The notes under the pieces: model-generated
Seen by the model: the letters and a program-made list of their open reading frames with translations, nothing else
What the model was told of the DNA's origin: nothing
Database searches by the model: none
Part shown: one piece after another, positions 33,384 to 44,941 of the stretch
Layout: the number at the start of each line of letters is the position of its first letter
Numbering within the stretch: the stretch's first letter is position 1
Made by a program: the position numbers and the translations under genes
From: Paramacrobiotus metropolitanus
Lineage: Eukaryota; Tardigrada; Eutardigrada; Parachela; Macrobiotidae
Reading direction: 5' to 3'
Assembly: GCF_019649055.1 (NCBI RefSeq)
Contig: NW_026570382.1
Span: 62,001 to 126,000, forward strand
Length of the DNA stretch: 64,000 bases

Positions 33384-36042
33384 TTTATCCGCAGAAACTA
33401 AGCTGAGATTTAGAGTTTAGACGCATAGACTGAGCATGTGTACTGCAAAGTGCAATGAGCGTGCCGGCATTTTTGATTGTTATCATACTGTGCTCATCCT
33501 GGGAAGCCGCTCTTGAACCCACCGGAAATTATTTGGGTTGTTTGTCCATTCTCTGATGTACGCATATAGACTTTTCGCATCCGCTTTCGTGCAAAAGCTG
33601 ACGAGCATGACCTTTCCTGGTAACCCCATGAATTCTTCAACAAAGAGGCTTGGCTGAAAACGGGTTATATGTATCATCGAACATCATTACCTTGTTACGT
33701 TCGCTGCGGTTTTCATTGTGATTGCTAAATTCACGCTCTAGTTATTATCCGTCAGATTTCCTTATTTTCATTCGTTCTTGCGCATGGCCGAACCCGTGCT
33801 GCTGCCTGGTGCGTTCAGACCCAGAGAGGGCCTACACCTTTCGTCGGAATGGACTGCGGAATAGAATGCAAATATTCGAAATAAAATTTTCGGAACAGGA
33901 ATCGCAATACGTAATTTTCATCGGAACGTAAGCTAATAAGTATTAAAGCCAAACAGATCGGAATCTGATAAACAAAGCCGAACAGAATAATTTTTTATCG
34001 GAACGGACAAAAATTAGTTTTAATGTTTTACCGGATGTAGATGCTGAAATTATGTAACTACTTGTAAATTAAGATAATATCAATAAACGTACAAAGCTCA
34101 GTACGGTGAATTTTTTTCCATATTAAGATAGCACGATTAATCTTCTCTGCAGGAGCGGCATTCACCGCATTCCGAAATACAGCCAGCCGGCATCAAATAC
34201 AGCTGAGAGACTTTGTTTTCGCTTTGCGATAACCTTTATTATTCCACGCAAAGTTGAGATTTTCATTCCCTATCACAAGAAATCTTTAGATTCGTTTCAC
34301 AGCGTCCATCCATAACGCTCGCAAATAAGTTTGCGGAATTTCCGAGTGGATATCGCTGTATATGTTTTCCTAATTTCCATAACTATTTTTAAATTGCCGA
34401 GGTTCCCGTGCGCTAAATTAACAATTGTAAGCATACTAAGTACATAATAACCTCTCGATCACCTTATACTGAACTTTCTCGTGCCGAAATGTACAGAGTA
34501 CTGACGTCGATGTCATTTGAGCTGATGTAAGCTATGAAGTACACGTTTATATCTCTGCTTTGTTTTGGGCGTTCCTTTCCTGGCTCATTTCTATTTCTAT
34601 TTAATTCAGTCAGTGCGCTTTATATCTTTAAAACAAATTATATAATAATATTATATTATTATTTAATAATTAATCGCAACGGATGCCAGGACTATCAGTA
34701 CCAGCTACATACCTTGGCATTGGTCAGCGGATTACTTTCGAAAAGCGTTCCCCATTTCCGCCTACCAAAAAAAGGTTTCACTATCGATAAACCAATGGTC
34801 GAAATTCATTTTGAAAACATTTAGTAATTTCGTGGACCAGATATTAGAATTTTGTTTTATTAGAATCGGTCGGATACGAACGTGCCGACATGAGAGGTTG
34901 TGTCATAATTATGTATTGCACGCTTTGTGCTTGATACTGCACGAAGAAGATTATATTATCGCTGATAAAAATATGAACATAACATTAATGTACACTGTGC
35001 AGTATGTTTTTGTCTTGTATTTATGTATCAGGTAATATTTTAGTTTTTTTTCCAGGAAATTTCAAAACAACTAACAGCACCATTAAATCGGCCGTGGTCC
35101 CGAACTGGCTCATATTACGAAAAGTCAGACATCTTTCTCTGTTGGCTGGTATACGGCCAGTGCAGCGCACTATGGTGCATAAGTTATGATTCATAGAGAT
35201 AAGGACGGGTATGTTAGAAAACGGAGCTGTGCAGCGCGGTATCTTGAATACGTGCGGTATAGTTGTTTTGACCATTCGGAGCACAGATAAGCTCCGGATC
35301 GTGATGACACACGTTACCCGTCGTTATCTACTGCGCATTATGCACAAAAAACCAACTGGCGTTGGAAAGATACGGGAATGTCTGAGTCTTCGTATTTTAT
35401 TTTTGTTTTCGAAAACGTTTGATCGAAACCGTGCCGGCATCATGCCGAAATTGATCCATCCCTTTTTCAGCTGACATTGAAACTTCGATAATTTTCCTTG
35501 GTTGGCGAGATCTGAAAACTAGTGCAGCTCTTGTACTTAATAATATCATGGTTATTCTTAGGCTTCTTAATTCTCGGCACATACCGAAGCGAAAATTTTC
35601 TCGACTGTACGTAAACTCAATTTAAGGTGATTAACAAAAATACGTATTAGCAGCAGCTTGGAGATTGCGTTGCTGTTTATAAATCCTGTTTGCCCTAACA
35701 GCAAGACGCAACCATTTACATGATATTAATAACATGGCCTGCCTATCTGCGGGCTGCTTACATACAGACTGTACGTATAACGATAAGTAGCACGTATAAG
35801 TAGCAACTTAAAACGAAAACCAAGCAAGCAGCATGCTGCTGTAAGGTATGGTAATCACTTCCTTTCGTTAAAATGTCCATTTTCTACAGCAGATGTTCTT
35901 TCGGTAATGACTTTCGCCACAGCTGCATTAACGAACATTCACAAACCAATATTCATTACCAATACTCTAAGCCAGTAACAAATTTCACAAAATCTTGCGA
36001 AATGCGATAATAAAAAAACGCAGGTTTTAAGAGATAGAAAAT
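33384..36042. other. Region between GPCR 3 and the first WAP-like gene
   Basis: No supported gene in about 2.6 kb. Open frames at 34534-34824 (+) and elsewhere are AT-driven and have no family features. Confidence 0.4.
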
Positions 36043-36324
36043 TCAAAGGACTGGTAAAAATTTACGACAGATCGATCCGCAGGTGTCGTCAATCCAAATT
36101 TTGCAGCATTTTTCATCGGGCTGGCAGTTCCTCTGGGTGGTGCAGGTGGCCATCATTTGTCCGTCGAGAATCCGGAAGTTCTTCCCGCATACCAGGTCGC
36201 CTTCGGGTAACGCCGGTCGCTGAATGAGTTTTGGGCACAATGGAAGTACTGGCTCACTGGTAGCCGCGCAAAGAGACATCGCAACGAAGACAGCTATCAT
36301 CCAAATGCCGAGTCGATGAGTCAT
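36043..36324 (-). CDS. Small secreted WAP-like eight-cysteine protein 1
   Basis: 93 residues in a single exon. A signal peptide (MTHRLGIWMIAVFVAMSLCAATS) precedes a domain with eight Cys in four-disulfide-core order: LCPKL, VCGKNF, TC-x5-C-x5-CC, then CGSIC. The C3-x5-C4-x5-CC spacing is exactly that of WAP domains. The stretch between CC and C7 is 7 residues, longer than the 3-5 usual in WAP, so this is a WAP-like variant. WAP proteins are typically secreted protease inhibitors or antimicrobials; which applies here cannot be told. It is the most diverged and most distal member of the minus-strand family. Confidence 0.8.
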   Translation of the reverse strand: MTHRLGIWMIAVFVAMSLCAATSEPVLPLCPKLIQRPALPEGDLVCGKNFRILDGQMMATCTTQRNCQPDEKCCKIWIDDTCGSICRKFLPVL

Positions 36325-36810
36325 TTTAGGAAGACAGAATTATCAGCAGTTTATTATCGGTTGAGATTCAAGTTAGACCAAAAATGTGTGCATAGTATAG
36401 ACAGGATTATGTCGCCTGCTTTCCGTAAACTGAGATTTATAGCGGTGTTTCTTAAATTATCTAGAGTAGTGAACGTTTCTTCAACCTTTTAAGCAGGTTG
36501 CGAAAATCTTTTTCCGGATTCTGCGTATGTGATTAATACCAGCCATGATTCTCTGCTTATTGTCCTAGCATGTGACTGTACGTACTGTACAGTTGTACAG
36601 AATACGCGGATACAGCAGAGCGAAACTGTTTTAACTGTGATCAGCAAAATAACAATTATTCCAGAACACTTGATCGGTTCAGTTATTGGTTGACTCGGAG
36701 AAAGTTTATGTAACGCATCACGAGCAACCTTTCTCAAATTCTCCATAGTGATCACGATAATAACCGGATCTAGCACGATCTGCAGATTGTAAACACCGAG
36801 CAATACTCGT

Positions 36811-36984
36811 CTAAGCAGGGCGCAATCCGAGGGAAACAGAGAAACGGCTGAAAAAGGCACCGATGGGAGAATCGAACCCCTGCTACGTCGTTAGATGCGC
36901 GTAGGCAGTACCACTGCACCACGGCGCAATACGTTGAAATCCTTTGAAAGATTTTGTCGCTGTACGTGAGCCGCTTCTCGCTTC
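36811..36984 (-). mobile_element. Dispersed repeat with tRNA-like unit, copy 2, inserted in GPCR 4
   Basis: Flanked by ATACTCGT (36803-36810) and ACACTCGT (36985-36992), an 8-bp target duplication with one mismatch. Cutting out the insert and one duplication restores the GPCR frame across the junction (YAKR-VLLGVYN). The content matches 27354-27527: leader, tRNA-like unit, TTTTT and tail. The size and the target duplication fit a SINE, although a leader of about 50 bp ahead of the tRNA part is unusual. Confidence 0.7.
36856..36927 (-). tRNA. tRNA-like unit inside the GPCR 4 insertion
   Basis: A-box TGGTGCAGTGG and B-box-like GGTTCGATTCT are present, a CTACG/CGTAG stem encloses a 12-base loop, and TTTTT follows. 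The acceptor stem is slightly mismatched (GCGCCG / CGGTGC). It is 72 bp like the copy at 27411, so they share one source, and it is probably not a functional tRNA. Confidence 0.4.
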
Positions 36985-37759
36985 ACACTCGTTTAGCGTA
37001 GGGAATCTCCGCATTGTTGATTTCCACAAAGTAGTGGATGGTATCCATGAGATTATGCGGTGCCCAGCAGACGATCAGGGAAACAATTAAAGAGCACAGC
37101 ACTGTCGCACCCTTGCTGCGCGTTTGCTTCCGCTGTATCGCATAGCGAGAAATAATTGCGGGTAGAGCAGTCGCCATAAACACCGTCGGCAGATCGAAAT
37201 TCACAATCATAACAATTCTGGCCCATAATGTAAACCGATAGCTCTTTAATAGTTCTGGATCTGTGTAGAAACGCTGGTAATGCATGATGATACCGGGCAG
37301 AGTACAAGTATTGACATACACCACAATTCCAAGTATTAATGCCATTGACATCTTCCTGGAGTAATTGTGTCGGTAAGAAATCGGGAAAAATATGGCTCAG
37401 ATGCGATTAAAGGTTAATAGCGCGTGCAGGCTCATAATTATTCCCTCTACCGTCCAATTCGTGTACATGTAAAGGATGTGCGGCATCCGGTCGCCACATG
37501 CACCTGACCACCAGTAACAGTAAATAGCGGCAAATCGCAGTGAGCAGTATCTGTATACGGTATTAACAGAAACCAATGCCAGGAGAACCGTTGAAAAGGA
37601 GGTTAAGGGTTCCTTGAACACGCATAATATCGTTGATGGGAGAAGGTTCGTAAAGAAGCCGATGCCAGAGACCACAGCGACGAAATGATCTGTCCAATCG
37701 GAAGTAAAAGTAAAGGTGGTGCTAACTGTTGAATTGTGGGAATCGAGCCCGTAAAATAA

Positions 37760-38510
37760 ATGTACCTTTGGTGCTGGTCATTTTCTCATGCGCTACAAAG
37801 TAACGGTTTTAGTAGGTACATGAAACGGTGTCCCTGGCAAAAAATCGTCATTTGCTCCCGCTCCATATTTCGGGAAAACTGGCAGAATTAGTGCATATAG
37901 CTTTCTGCAAATTTCGTCAAATATTTACTGCTGGTTAAGCAATTCCCACTGCAAGAAGGCATTTAAAAGAGACAAGTTTAATTATTTATAGTACGTAGTT
38001 GGTATGTTTAATATGAGCTAGCTGGTATGTGTATGCGCAGTTATTATGATAACATTGAATCCCTTGTATTTTTCCCTTGAATACACAGGGCCAGGGATAA
38101 AACGTAAACTGTTTGACTGTTTTCACTGCAATGCGCACCGTCGATATACCGTTGTGTTCAAAATACAGTGTATTTCATTCAAACAGATTGAAAATCCAAG
38201 GGTTTAAGTTGCCGTAAATCTTAAACTTAACTCGGAAACTTAAAGTACCGTCTAGCGCTTGCACAATTAAATACTGCAGGTAAAACGGCGATTGTTTTAA
38301 TATTACTGTAGGTTATCGAATCGATGCGCTGAGGTATACGTCACTAGTCGCGTGTATTTATTCAAACCATCACTTAAACACGTGTTAGAGAAATGATCGT
38401 CACTGGTCAGAATAATTGCGCCATGCGTAAAGGTTAATCAAATGCAACGCAAAATTCTTCCACAATATCTGTGCATTCTCACGAGCAAAGAAGTCTTTAA
38501 AGCAGCACCA
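37760..38510. other. Spacer between GPCR 4 and WAP-like gene 2
   Basis: No gene or repeat that I can support. Confidence 0.4.
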
Positions 38511-38789
38511 TTAGACGGCCTTCCGGCACACTTTCCCGCAGATGTCTGCGTTCTTGTACACTTTACAGCATTTCTCCCCTCTTTTGCAGTTTGAATCGCT
38601 TGTGCAGGTGCTTTTCTTCTGACCATCGACAATCACAAATCCCCTGCCGCAGATAACCGGTCCCGGTCCACTACGATCCAGAAACTTTGGCAAATCAATC
38701 AGTCCCGGGCATTTACCGGCGTCCACCGTAGCGGCCACAACCAGTAGAAGCAGCAGACAGCCTGTGCAGATAGTCTTATGATCATGCAT
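38511..38789 (-). CDS. Small secreted WAP-like protein 2
   Basis: 92 residues from the ATG at 38789, chosen because MHDHKTICTGCLLLLLVVAATVDA is a good signal peptide; the same frame also has an ATG at 38840 that would add 17 residues and bury it. The mature part starts GKCPGLIDLPKF and has Cys in the order GKC, VIC, TC-x5-C-x5-CC, then ICGKVC, with 8 residues between CC and C7. A GPGPVICGRGFVIVDGQ block links it to the members at 45953, 49409 and 57363. The mature protein is Lys-rich. It is a probable secreted inhibitor or defence peptide by family analogy only. Confidence 0.8.
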   Translation of the reverse strand: MHDHKTICTGCLLLLLVVAATVDAGKCPGLIDLPKFLDRSGPGPVICGRGFVIVDGQKKSTCTSDSNCKRGEKCCKVYKNADICGKVCRKAV

Positions 38790-41099
38790 TTTTACAGAAC
38801 AACGATTCCGAAAGTCAGGCAGAAATAATTCGGAGTTCATACAAATAATCGACTACAGACTCGGTCTTTACTGAAACAAACAGGTGAAAACAGTCAGTAA
38901 CAACGTTGTTCGCTTGCAAGTTGCAATATAGAGAATATATCACTGGCAGGCAACCTCTGTTTTTGTTTTTGATAATCCATTTACGAGCTTCTCTCTGTTA
39001 TTGGTAACTCACTGAGCACAATATGGAATTTCCGTGTTTTTACACGTTTATATAGTTTGTTTGCTAACCGGGTTTCTGTATTTAACCGTATGTTTACTAT
39101 TGTCGTGTGATAATTGCTTTATTACTTGAAATAATTTGTAAACATGTTGTTCCCAATGTTTCTTGTTAAAAGGTTTTTTACCAATACTTTGCGCAACTCA
39201 GAAAAACGCCACAAGGTGCACTAATAAACTTGCAGTAATTTCACGCATATACAGATAGGTATAGCGGCTACAGTAAGTATCTAAACACTGCAGTTGCAAT
39301 CATTACAAGATAAAGCACTGAAAACGAGATTTTCTGACATTAAATGCAGCTTCAGTCTGCTCACATATCAGTAATCGTGCTAGCATAACAGTGCAGTTTT
39401 ATGCACTTACCATTCGAAACCGTTACCTTCGAAATTTCAGCAAACTGCCAGCAGGGAATAGCGTACGGGAGTTCTTGTCGGGTATTAGCGTCTGTTTTCT
39501 GAAAGCGCCAGCTGGTTTCAAAGCGACGCCCGCCGGGATTTAACCACAGTGCGGCTTCCGTGCTGGGGACGATAAAAGGAGCGGATAAATTAGAAGAAAT
39601 TTTGCTGTTGTAATTCTGTTTTTGTTGCCAATCCATGTATTCTAACTGACTTGTGCTAATAAACCACAGTCCGGCAGATGTTGCCTTTGAAACCACGTGC
39701 CAGCAGCTAACTACATGGGCCATATCAATGTGTTACTTGTAGCCCGCAATTCAAGGACAAAACGGAAACTGTCCAGCTGACTTCTAAATGTTGTTGTCGT
39801 CATTAATAAATTATTTAACTGTACTTAAGTCCGAATCTGTCCGACTGTCCGGGATATAAAAAACAGTGGACAAACGATGTTAGTATATGCAAACGTTCCA
39901 ACCGAGCAATGGTTATAGACAAAACGTCCTAACCGAGCAATGGTATCATGAAAATGAAACAGGCATTAAGATACTCCCCCAAGATCATATTTTTGGTGAG
40001 AAGTTCGCTTCAACCGATATAACGCTGCAAGCCCTATACAACTGTAATACATTATCACAGCTGTCATTGTAAAGGACATGTTTTTTTGTGACAAATTGTG
40101 ACACTGTCAACAGTTAAGAATATCTAGATTGTGCGAGAACAAAAGTTTTTCATGAAGAAATAATTTGGTGGCACTACACAGTCTTCATATTATCATAACA
40201 TTTATGCACTTAACTGAATTACTTGCGTCACAAATCTTGACAAGGTTGTTCAACAAGTCATCTAATTATCGTTTTTTTATAAATTACTGAAAATAACTTC
40301 GATAGCATCCTGTATGCCGAAAGGTAGCTACAAGAACCGGAAGCAATGTTGCGCAGGATTATTTTAAGTGTCCGCACTCCCGGCCTGACGGAGGTCGGTT
40401 TTACGATAAACGAATAAATTCTGGTTGCATATCTTAAATCATTATAAATAAAGGTGGTTTTGGCAGCAGAGTACAGATACAAGTGGTCTTTTCGGAATTT
40501 TGCTAATGAGAGTATGACATGCGGCTAGACACTAGATCAGAATCCCACCGTTTTTCTCAGATTATAGCCGTAATGAACACAAAGTTATTGCTTGTACAGA
40601 GTATACCAGCGACCACACACCCGCCAGTATAAGAGACACATGCACTATTAATATTTGGAAGGATCGTATTCGTTTACACGTTGCATATCCACATGACGAG
40701 AAAAAGCTAACACAGTGTGTTAGCTGCATCGTAAAATCACATACAAAATAATTTCGAAGCCAACGTGGCGACTGGCGATATTAAATTTTGTGCTGCTGCT
40801 GTTGGCAGGCACACACGAAAGTACCGCAAGACAACAACAAATTAACCACTGCCAAATAAAACGCGGGGAAACAAGTTTTTACGGCTTTAGTTTTAAACGC
40901 GGCATCGGCACAGCCACCAGTCATAGCCACTGTCGCCACTGTCTGTGCTTGCGCTCATGGTCAGTAGTATCAGGCTAATTTCTTTCTGTAATGTACAGAT
41001 GCAGTGTACATAGACACATTTTGAGATTCCCTGGGATCACGATTTAAGTCAAAGCAAAGACAACCGGAAATTATCAATTCTGGCATGTTAACACAATTT

Positions 41100-41395
41100 C
41101 TTGCGTGAATCCCTGCTGGTTTCGAAAATCTCAACTGTAGGGCTGCCTTTAACCGGCAGTCCTACCGACGAAGCATCCGCAACACAGGTTGCACGATCTA
41201 CATCCAGGACAAACCGGGATCGTACGGTTGGGTGTTCGGCGTGGCAGCCGCCTTTGTAGGTGGTAATCGGAAGCCTAGTCCGCCAAAGTACCTTTCTGCG
41301 TCTCTGTCTGCTGGTTTCGAAAAGCAACGTCAGCCGGACTGCCGTGGACCGGCAGCCCGTCGGATGTGGCATCCGAAATACAGTCTGTACAGGTT
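41100..41395 (-). repeat. Diverged direct repeat with coding-like pattern
   Basis: Two blocks of about 85 bp begin ctgctggtttcgaaaa (near 41109 and 41309) and share ccggcagtcc/cccgtcgg and gcatccg words. On the minus strand they translate, in two different frames, as CISDATSDGLPVHGSPADVAF and CVADASSVGLPVKGSPTVEIF. The conserved protein pattern suggests an old tandem coding repeat, now probably degenerate. Confidence 0.45.
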
Positions 41396-42697
41396 ATACG
41401 ATGGAATCACTACCGCGTTGCTACTGGAGCACAAATGGGGTCCGCACGGCACGATTTCTGGGCAGTGCAGTGGTCGTCAAAGTGGTCGTAACTACTGTAA
41501 TTCCGGGTAAATTTTGTGGAAAAAAAATGAGGACGAAAAATATACGGAAATGCTAAGTACGCTTCTTTCGTTTTCATATAAACCCGCACCGTGAGGGAGC
41601 ACGTACTCCCTCGGAACACTGGTTTTGTGAAAACAAACGAGCAGACATAATGCATAGCGCCCAGCCGCATGCTTGTGCCTAAAATTTGGTGTAAAATTTA
41701 ATCATCTTATAATACAAGTATGTATGTACAAATAACGACGAAGAATCCATCCAACAATTATGACATAGCGGAGTATTTCTGTATGACGGATAAATTAACC
41801 GACTTGTTCAGTCAGACGTACAGGTGATCGCAACTCGCAAGTACTGTATGTATAGAAGTACAGATGGTGAGTGCGAAGCGCCACAGGCACACAAGCACGC
41901 TTTATACGCATTTTTTGCTGCGATTTTACGTACCGTACATGTGTTAAATTTCCGGATGGGTTTGTACTCGTATGAAGGCTATTTATTAATAATAATATAA
42001 AACTGGTTTTGACTGTCGAGTACTCTTGCTGTTTATCAGACGGAATACAGTACGTGTAAAGGGTATGGGATTGAGCCACCTGTTAGTTACTTTAAGCGAA
42101 TTAACACTGTGAGCAGAATTAAGTGTAATGTCGAGCTTCGGTCGTTTGGCGGCAAACTTCCAAATACAAAAAATGTTAATTTTAGATTTTGCGAAAATAA
42201 AAGCCTTTGATTGATAAATATTATATGGATAACGCCGGATGCCAGAAAGAAATTGTCAGCGATTTACCTTGCAAATACATATCTAGTACGAGGTTGCAGT
42301 TCGCAGTCACATTTGGAATACTATATAGTACCGATAATCGCATGAATAGCACGATGGAAAACTGATACATGGCCACGTAGAAAGCTTATGAACACCGCGG
42401 AAGCGGCATGACGCAACTACTGTATTCCAGGTATCCACACACCCTGTGGAAATCATTCTCATGGGAACAACAAAACTATCGAAATTTGGAAAACCAGAAA
42501 AGTATAAAGTCAGTTTGGGTATCAGTGCCCTATTTTTGTCATAAGCCAGTTTCTTTGGAAATCTGTTAGTAAGCGCACGGAAACGTGATGAGAAACATGA
42601 GGATAGACACAAAACCAGAATGCAACGATTTCTCTCCGATTGTGAAAATATATTTTTATAACATAGCTAAAGCCACGACACGAGCCGATTGATGGGT

Positions 42698-42970
42698 ACT
42701 TCGCTTTGCCCATTATTTCAATCAGTACCGCTTTAGGGATCAATATATTAATCACTTTACCGAATTGAGAGCCTTTGTGGCGGGCGGCTACATGAACAAC
42801 CACGGCTGACTGAAATGCAGTCTATGCATTACCATTCAGTCTATGCAGCCTAAGCAACTTATCAGTGTGCAATCTATGCAGTAAGACCAGCACTGCATCT
42901 ATGCAGTAAAAGTGATTAATATATTGATCCCTAAAGCGGTACTGATTAAAATAATGGGCAAAGCGAAGTA
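42698..42970. repeat. Inverted repeat with ~60-bp arms
   Basis: acttcgctttgcccattatttcaatcag...taatcacttta (42698-42758) is mirrored by taaaagtgattaat...aataatgggcaaagcgaagt (42907-42970) with few differences. The 148-bp spacer is built from several tctatgcag repeats. Probably a foldback MITE or its remnant. Confidence 0.7.
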
Positions 42971-43620
42971 TAAATAAAATGCGTTACCGTATGCACACAT
43001 GTACAATACTTTGCTTGAAGTGCCACCTTTTCGGTTCTTTTACATATCCGAAGAAACACGAAAACGCTCGTAACCGCAGTGTAGAACTAGACAGAAGACA
43101 TAACGCACAGGATATTAACGACAGAGACGTTTTTAGTTACGAGTTCCATCAATATCCGCTGGCATCAGCAAAATAAATCAAAAGGATGAAAAGTCGTACT
43201 TACTGTACGTGCACCATGCAGTAGTCTTGACAGTATGAAAAAGGATATTGATCCTCGGAGTATCAACGTAGAAGAATGTGTCGTGACTACAGCATTAGAC
43301 AAAAAATATAACAAAATTCAGTTCGTATCCACGGCCGCCAGAGAACATTAATTTCGTAAAATGCACGGACAGCCGCTTTCAGCTATTTTTACTGGAACGA
43401 TAAAGCAAGCGTAAACGATTTAATAATTACCGTGAATGGATGTTTAAGGGGTTGATAACTTGGTGGTACCGCAGTAGAAAAGGGAATGATTTCTGCGGTC
43501 CCTTTAGTCGGCATGTGGTCGAGGATCCCTCTTGGGCTTCATGGTAAATTGTACGACAACTGTAGCAACGAAATGCATATCAATTCAGTACAGAAACTAA
43601 GATATTGAATATGGTAACAT

Positions 43621-43848
43621 TCATAAATTACAATTTAAAGTATCCGACTCAGAATAAGATTGCGGATATTCAAGAAAGCCAGCCCCGACACACTTACCTT
43701 TTCCCATATAAATAATACAAATGATGAGGATAATAATCACATATAAAAATCGGTAAATTTTCGAGTTATCGGATTCCGGAGCCTCCTCATTGCGATCTTC
43801 CTGCTGAGCCGAATCCTTGGGAACCACAAACCAGCCATCCGCCTCCAT
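43621..43848 (-). CDS. Possible exon of a single-pass membrane protein
   Basis: The frame opens MEADGWFVVPKDSAQQEDRN and has an acidic stretch (NEEAPESDN), then one strong membrane span (KIYRFLYVIIILIICIIYMG). It is followed at once by a perfect splice donor, GGAAAAG|GTAAGT. The same frame stays open about 170 bp upstream of the ATG (for example VLAKDPRFIQTRRPTIQL), so the exon could begin earlier, up to about 44010. I cannot find the downstream exon. The product is unrecognised. The coordinates given run to the stop reached if the donor is not used. Confidence 0.35.
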   Translation of the reverse strand: MEADGWFVVPKDSAQQEDRNEEAPESDNSKIYRFLYVIIILIICIIYMGKGKCVGAGFLEYPQSYSESDTLNCNL

Positions 43849-44551
43849 TGGTGTCTGATCAGACTGCAGCTGAATAGTTGGTCGACGTGTCTGGATAAAT
43901 CTGGGATCCTTCGCTAAAACAGCGTAACTCCATACTGCTCCGCTAAAATACTCATTGTTATTATTAGTACTATTCGTAGTGCTTGTTAGCCAGCAAGATA
44001 TATCGTATAGTTATATAGCTTTGCAAACATTGTCCCTAGACGTTCGGTCCCAGATTTTATGGAGGATACGGAAAACCGCTGCTACCACACTAGCAAATAC
44101 TAGTATGTACATGTATATTGATACATGTACATGTACAATATTGTATCATATCGAACGATGCACGAGCTTTATCGATTTTTCGCTAAGGTATTGCACGCCG
44201 TACAAACCCCGCAGTGCAAGGCTGCAAGCAGACTGGGAACTGGGAGCCAGGGATAAATGGCCTCTGTGTGCGAATGTAAAAGAGATAAGCTACATTGTAT
44301 GCGTTATGAAGCCTCTGTGTTTGTAAGCGTTACGCGCTGTGCAGAGATTTGATAACCTCCCAATCATTCGCTCGATCATTGTGAAAAAAAATAGGCAACC
44401 ATAAATCACTGCTTCAAGAAAGCAACAGTTAATTTACATGTTTTCATCAAGCAGCATTCCATAAAAGAGATGGACCAACACAATTATCAAATACAAACAC
44501 CGTGTACCCATGTAGCGGTTCCGTGTTAGCATATAAAATGTAGGCGTGCTG

Positions 44552-44882
44552 CTACCCTGGCAATGCACTAGAAAGCTTTTCCGGCTTCTGGCATATAGAT
44601 CCACAGAGGTAGGTTGTCTTTGTAGATCTGCAGCACTTTTCACCTTTATAGCATCTAGAGTCGCCTTTGCAGACGTTTGGTCGCCCAGTAGGGGTATGGA
44701 CACATGTTGGGCCACATAGTGCCGGTCCGTGGCCGCGACGTTCGCCGTGTGGCAGGTGAGCCATTGGCTGATCAATTTCTCTGGACTTTCCCCCGTTCCC
44801 CGTCAGCCGCTTCCAGGGTAAAGACAAATAATCCAGCCACCAAGCAGACAGTTCGCTCGCTGTCTTCTTGGTGGCTGGGTTG
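44552..44882 (-). pseudogene. Frameshifted WAP-like gene, relative of the 45953 gene
   Basis: One frame carries a signal-peptide relic (TVCLVAGLFVFTLEAA, compare AVCLVAAGLFVYSVDAA at the 45953 gene) and stops shortly after. Another frame carries the domain: REIDQPMAHLPHGERRGHGPALCG, VCKGDSRCYKGEKCC and LCGSICQK. A frameshift near 44800 separates them, the first domain Cys is lost, and the start codon region is replaced by a hairpin (44833-44878). Seven of eight Cys survive, so decay is recent. Confidence 0.7.
44833..44878. repeat. Hairpin at the 5' end of the WAP-like pseudogene
   Basis: ccagccaccaag-c-agacag faces ctgtct-t-cttggtggctgg across a loop of about 8 bases. One arm is part of the signal-peptide relic (CTTGGTGGCTGG codes LVAG), so the other arm looks like an inverted duplication that destroyed the start. 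Confidence 0.7.
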
Positions 44883-44941
44883 TTTGTTGAGGGATACGTT
44901 TTAAGTCTAAAATTGAGTCGGTTTGAAATGAGGTACAGCAA

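Larger units (their letters stand above)
36489..37744 (-). pseudogene. GPCR 4, broken by a TGA codon and a tRNA-bearing insertion
   Basis: The reading frame runs from TM1 (TSDWTDHFVAVVSGIGFF, about 37700) through TM2-TM3 to LLTFNRI. It then meets an in-frame TGA (37373-37375) and continues in the same frame as AIFFPISYRHNYSRKM, so the stop sits inside the NRxxAxxFP (DRY-equivalent) motif. TM4-TM6 follow (CWAPHNLMDTIHYF) up to EIPYAKR. There a 174-bp repeat is inserted (36811-36984) between copies of an 8-bp target duplication. Beyond it the frame resumes as RVLLGVYNLQIVLDPVIIVI, a clear TM7 with DP in place of NP. No in-frame ATG is present at the N-terminus. Unlike GPCR 1-3 it appears to have no TM7 intron, so it belongs to another subfamily. 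Confidence 0.75.
38790..43620. other. Long stretch without a confident gene
   Basis: About 4.8 kb. Features seen: a duplicated 33-bp motif (aaccgagcaatgg near 39899 and 39931), a coding-like ~190-bp direct repeat at 41100-41395, and an inverted repeat of about 60-bp arms at 42698-42970. A minus-strand frame at 39361-39723 contains two weakly similar segments but no signal peptide or known domain. No promoter could be tied to any of these. Confidence 0.4.

Noticed and set aside
36847-36860. CTTTTTCAG before the GPCR 4 TM7 segment read as a real 3' splice site
   Set aside because: No donor of matching phase upstream, and the tract belongs to a repeat flanked by a target duplication whose removal restores the frame.
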